DNA from: JBAYNW01 sp041678605
GTDB lineage: Bacteria > Cyanobacteriota > Vampirovibrionia > Gastranaerophilales > Gastranaerophilaceae
NCBI GenBank assembly: GCA_041678605.1
Contig: JBAYNW010000031.1
Coordinates: 1-21,840 of the forward strand
Direction of reading: 5' to 3'
DNA: 21,840 nt
The notes under the pieces were generated by a model. The model was not told the DNA's origin, did no database searches, and saw nothing but the letters and a program-made list of their open reading frames with translations. Both the position numbers and the translations under genes were made by a program. Of this stretch, positions 18,897 through 21,840 are shown one piece after another; the stretch's first letter is position 1, and the number at the start of each line of letters is the position of its first letter.

Positions 18897-19801
18897 GATT
18901 TGATTCTATCCAACTCTTTTTTTATTCTTTCAGGTATAGTTTTTTCAAAATCTGGGGGCCACCCAAGTCGTTGCCTATCGCTTTCTGTAAATAATGCTGC
19001 TAAATCCTTGCACCTTTTTACAGAAATTCTATATAAATTTTCATCATGTATTTTTAATGCTTTGGGTTCAACTTTTTTATTAAGGCTTAAAACATTACCT
19101 TTGTGTACTCCGCCTGCAACAGCAGGTACTAAGTACGTATTTTCATATAATTTATTTTTTGGATTCAACACCCTTGCAACACCTAAAGCGATATCTGTAT
19201 GAACTGTACCGTAGGAGCAACCAATATAATAATGACCTTCATTTATTGCCTCTATAAAGCTTATTAAATTTTCTTTAGTCTCGGAAAGAGTTAGAGACTC
19301 GTATCGTACGTACTTTAGCCCATTCTTTTCACAAATTTCTTGGTATCCTCCAATCCCGTCCGGGTCAATAATGGTAGTAATTCCTGCCTTTTTGAGGGTT
19401 AAAAGTTCTGATATTTTTTGGTCAAGAGCTTCTCCTCTAAAGCCTGTCGGTTCTACTTTAGCAAAATTCCATATCCTTAAATCTTTTAGACCTTCGTCAT
19501 TTACGGTAGAAGGTTTCATCATATTTGCCAGCATCTCCTCCATTTGCTTAGGAGTTTTTCTGCCTTTGCCTTCCTGCTCGTAAGCTTTTTGCCAGAGAGT
19601 TTCAAAAAGATGCTCTCTAAGTTTTTGCCTTGTTTCTTTAAAATCAGGGTTGTCGGGACAAAGCTCTAATCCATCATTATTAGTACTTAACTCGATTACT
19701 GAAGGATGCTTTTTGTAGGTTTTACTTTTAGCAGACGTTAAAAACAAGTCTGTTTTTATTGATTTTGGTATTGCTCCTAATTCTACAACTCTAATACCCA
19801 T
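18893..19801 (-). CDS. Tyrosine/dual-specificity phosphatase-fold protein, probably inactive
   Basis: The C-terminal part of this 302-aa protein (residues about 108-215) follows the DSP-type phosphatase layout. It shows 'WNFAKVEPTGFRGEALDQKISELLTLKKAGITTIIDPD', then 'YVRYESLTLSETKENLISFIEAINEGHYYIGCSYGTVHTDIALGVARVL'. The P-loop CxxGxxR appears as C195-S-Y-G198-T-V-H201: cysteine and glycine remain but arginine is histidine. Activity is therefore doubtful; a pseudophosphatase or an altered substrate is possible. The first 105 residues are unrecognised. No signal peptide is visible. Neighbours give no functional clue. Confidence 0.75.
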   Translation of the reverse strand: MGIRVVELGAIPKSIKTDLFLTSAKSKTYKKHPSVIELSTNNDGLELCPDNPDFKETRQKLREHLFETLWQKAYEQEGKGRKTPKQMEEMLANMMKPSTVNDEGLKDLRIWNFAKVEPTGFRGEALDQKISELLTLKKAGITTIIDPDGIGGYQEICEKNGLKYVRYESLTLSETKENLISFIEAINEGHYYIGCSYGTVHTDIALGVARVLNPKNKLYENTYLVPAVAGGVHKGNVLSLNKKVEPKALKIHDENLYRISVKRCKDLAALFTESDRQRLGWPPDFEKTIPERIKKELDRIKS

Positions 19802-19981
19802 AATATTTCCTTAAAATTTCATACATATCGTATTAAAAACCCAACAAGATATCTTTTGCTATTTTATTAAGAAAAATTTACACTTTATCTAAAGATGGCG
19901 TCTAAAATACATGCATTTGCCCTGAATAAGTACAACCAGCTAGTTTTTAATTTGTGTTTTTGGTTTAATATTATGTATTAT

Positions 19982-20071
19982 TCCGTTATTGCGAAAAAGG
20001 GCAGAGTCCCGATACGGCGATTTGAAAAAGTCTTTGGATTGCTTCGGCTTTTTCAAAGCCTCGCAACGACA
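19982..20071. repeat. Dispersed repeat-like element with inverted ends
   Basis: The ends are inverted relative to each other: CCGTTATTGCGA at the left and TCGCAACGAC at the right (reverse complement GTCGTTGCGA). Inside, GATTTGAAAAAGTC and GGCTTTTTCAAAGCC give internal hairpin potential, and GGATTGCTTCGG is a familiar core of dispersed intergenic repeats. The element of about 90 bp has no coding content and ends 20 nt before the TPR gene. It may be a MITE-like or REP-like copy. Confidence 0.55.
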
Positions 20072-20091
20072 CTAAAAATCGGGAGAAATAT

Positions 20092-21492
20092 ATGAGTCTA
20101 AATACAGCCGAACAGCTTGAAGAAAACGAACAGTACGACAAAGCTTACGAGGAGTACAAAAAAATGCATGCCCAGAAACCTAAGAGCATTGAAATTCTCG
20201 AAAGGTTGGGACATTTGGCGACCATGTTGGATAAAAAAAGTGAAGCCGAAGAGTATTACAACAAAATTCTTGAACTTGATGCGACAAGTGTTTTGGCCTA
20301 TGAGCAGCTGATGGATATTTACATTCATACAAATTCCTACCGGTACTATATTTCGAGGGGAAATTTACACGTGGTTCAGCAGGAATTGAGCCATGCCATA
20401 AACGACTTTAAAAAAGCTCTGGATAAGGCTCAATCTCATGAAGAAACAAATTCAACCCGATTTGTTCTGGCAAATTTATATGAACAGACCGGCAAAAACC
20501 ATCAGGCAATTGACGAATATTTGAGAATTCTGGATACGGGCAGTGTCAACGAATTTGTCTATCTTAAACTCGCACAGATATATTTAAACGAGGACTCCGT
20601 TATAAGTGCCATAGAAACGCTGGAAAGGGCCAGAGAAAACAATTTTGATACTGATAATGTAAAAGAAAATTTGGCTAAGCTGTATTTGAAAAATAATCAG
20701 CCTGATAAGGCGAGAGAATTAACGAAAGACGATTTGGTCAGAACCAAAAGTTTTTTGGAAGAAGGGGCAAATCAGGCGGCGTTTGAAATTTTGGACAAAA
20801 TCAAGGAAGATTATAAGAAAAATGCCCAATATCATTTACTTTTGGCCCAGTATTATTTTAATGTTAAGAACTGGGAAAAAAGCCTTGAGAGCGTGAATGA
20901 GTTTGATAAATTTGAAAAAAATTCACCATTAAATTATCAGATGCGGGCGTTGATTTTTGAGGAGCAAGGAAACGATTTTGACGCACACATAAATTGGGCG
21001 AAATACAACTTGGCGAGAAAAGACAGGGATGTTGCTTTGAATGAGTATTTTTCGGCTTATCAGGTCAAAGCTGATGATGGAGATTTGTTGAGGAATATAG
21101 CTGAACTTCTTGAGGATACAGGCGATAAAAATCAGGCGAGCGAGTTTTGGGAAAGATTAGTTAATCTTGAACCGAGCAATAGAAAAGCATTGGAAAAATT
21201 GGCTGATTTTAAGGAAAACATAGGGGATTACGGAAGTGAGGCGGAAATTTTGGAGAAACTTTATTCCATTGATAATAAAAACGCAGCGGTTACCAAGAGA
21301 TTAGCCGGCATTTACGAAAAAATTAAAAATAAAGATAAAGCACTGGAATTTTATAACAAATTTGTTTCAATGTCGCCGGTGAACGAAGAGTATGAAAAGG
21401 CTAAGGCCAAAATAAAAAAACTTGAGTCGACCGAATTTGAAGAAGACGAAGGACTTCTAGGGAAAATAATGAAACTGATAATCAAAAATTGA
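20092..21492 (+). CDS. Tetratricopeptide-repeat protein
   Basis: This 466-aa protein consists almost wholly of TPR-like helix pairs of about 34 residues. Clear units include 'QYDKAYEEYKKMHAQKPKS', 'KKSEAEEYYNKILELDATS', 'LSHAINDFKKALDKA', 'KNHQAIDEYLRILD', 'DKNQASEFWERLVNLEPSN' and 'NKDKALEFYNKFVSMSP'. No signal peptide or transmembrane segment is visible. The C terminus is an acidic stretch followed by a short hydrophobic, basic helix ('LLGKIMKLIIKN'). It is probably a cytoplasmic scaffold; partner unknown. GGGAGAAATAT precedes the ATG. Confidence 0.9.
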   Translation: MSLNTAEQLEENEQYDKAYEEYKKMHAQKPKSIEILERLGHLATMLDKKSEAEEYYNKILELDATSVLAYEQLMDIYIHTNSYRYYISRGNLHVVQQELSHAINDFKKALDKAQSHEETNSTRFVLANLYEQTGKNHQAIDEYLRILDTGSVNEFVYLKLAQIYLNEDSVISAIETLERARENNFDTDNVKENLAKLYLKNNQPDKARELTKDDLVRTKSFLEEGANQAAFEILDKIKEDYKKNAQYHLLLAQYYFNVKNWEKSLESVNEFDKFEKNSPLNYQMRALIFEEQGNDFDAHINWAKYNLARKDRDVALNEYFSAYQVKADDGDLLRNIAELLEDTGDKNQASEFWERLVNLEPSNRKALEKLADFKENIGDYGSEAEILEKLYSIDNKNAAVTKRLAGIYEKIKNKDKALEFYNKFVSMSPVNEEYEKAKAKIKKLESTEFEEDEGLLGKIMKLIIKN

Positions 21493-21533
21493 CTTGTTTT
21501 TAGGTGTTTTTTTTATTATGATATTCTAAAATA

Positions 21534-21626
21534 CGTCATCCTGAACTTGTTTCAGGATCGCAAAAGCGAACGGCCATGAGATGCTGCCTGCCCCGCAGAT
21601 GGCGGGAACTGGATTCAGCATGATGT
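21534..21626. repeat. Palindromic intergenic repeat (GTCATCCTGAA type)
   Basis: ATCCTGAA (21538-21545) and TTCAGGAT (21551-21558) form a hairpin. A second nested structure follows: ATGCTG pairs with CAGCAT, and CCCGC pairs with GCGGG inside it. The core matches the widespread 'GTCATCCTGAACTTGTTTCAGGATC' style of dispersed bacterial repeats. It starts 41 nt after the TPR stop codon and may act as a 3' RNA structure. Confidence 0.6.
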
Positions 21627-21840
21627 GAGGGTTTAACTCCGCCACTCGCTCAACAAAAAATGACAATTAAATAAAAATAGGTGTCGATGTGGCAAGGACT
21701 CCGCTTTTTTGATTAAATATCAAAAAAGAAGGAGGTTAGACCGAGGGTTTAACTCCGCCACTCGCTCAACAAAAAATGACAATTAAATAAAAATAGGTGT
21801 CGATGTGGCAAGGACTCCGCTTTTTTGATTAAGTATCAAA
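21627..21840. repeat. 116-bp tandem repeat, cut by the window edge
   Basis: A unit starting GAGGGTTTAACTCCGCC (21627) recurs at 21743, a period of 116 bp. The second copy runs to the window end, 98 of 116 bases, with a single difference (A at 21717, G at 21833). Each unit contains an inverted repeat, TTTTTTGAT/ATCAAAAAA, flanked by CTCC and GGAG. No ORF of note crosses it. Further copies probably lie to the right. Confidence 0.85.

Noticed and set aside
19895..20095. Plus-strand 66-aa ORF before the TPR gene
   Set aside because: Half of it lies in the dispersed repeat at 19982-20071, it has no ribosome-binding site and no family pattern.

Overview
The window is a low-GC bacterial chromosome segment. 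Its core is an S10/spc ribosomal-protein cluster of 18 genes, rpsJ to rplR, in standard bacterial order. My best guess for the source is a gut Gastranaerophilales / Vampirovibrionia ('Melainabacteria', the non-photosynthetic sister of Cyanobacteria). This rests on the AT-rich coding style, a class III-type prepilin of the 'NLAEVLIALGIIGV' kind, dispersed short hairpin repeats and tandem heptamers and octamers. It is an inference; no marker was searched.

Layout. Positions 1-260 hold a terminator-like hairpin and an 8-bp-period tandem tract downstream of der (EngA, minus strand). A higB-higA toxin-antitoxin pair (minus) follows. Next come hisG, mazG and an unrecognised helical-repeat protein (plus), then a convergent pncC/CinA-type amidase (minus). 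A clear -35/-10 promoter near 5790 precedes the ribosomal cluster (5936-15271): rpsJ, rplC, rplD, rplW, rplB, rpsS, rplV, rpsC, rplP, rpmC, rpsQ, rplN, rplX, rplE, rpsN, rpsH, rplF, rplR. The usual continuation (rpsE, rpmD, rplO, secY) is absent. Instead, 23 nt after rplR, there is a BRO-N/DinD-like gene. Beyond it lie a type IV-pilin-like gene broken by an in-frame TAA, a small HTH-like ORF, tRNA-Lys(UUU) with a rearranged tRNA remnant beside it, an XRE regulator, pth, a tyrosine-phosphatase-fold protein lacking the P-loop arginine, and a TPR protein. The window ends in a palindromic repeat and a 116-bp tandem repeat cut by the window edge.

The most striking signal is in the spacers of the ribosomal cluster. 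Such operons are normally compact, but here most genes are separated by about 65-170 nt. Most spacers start, within a few bases of the stop codon, with 3-5 tandem purine-rich 7-mers (GGAAATA, GTGAGAC) or 8-mers (GAGGTGAA, AGGTTTAG). A complementary pyrimidine-rich arm follows, forming an imperfect long hairpin. Many then carry a second conserved box near ACATAAAGTAAACAAA and an AAAGGA-type ribosome-binding site. Most units carry TAG or TGA and have a length not divisible by three, so nine of eleven such spacers have stops in all three forward frames. Four unrelated unit sequences share this design, which suggests selection on structure as well as copying of one repeat.
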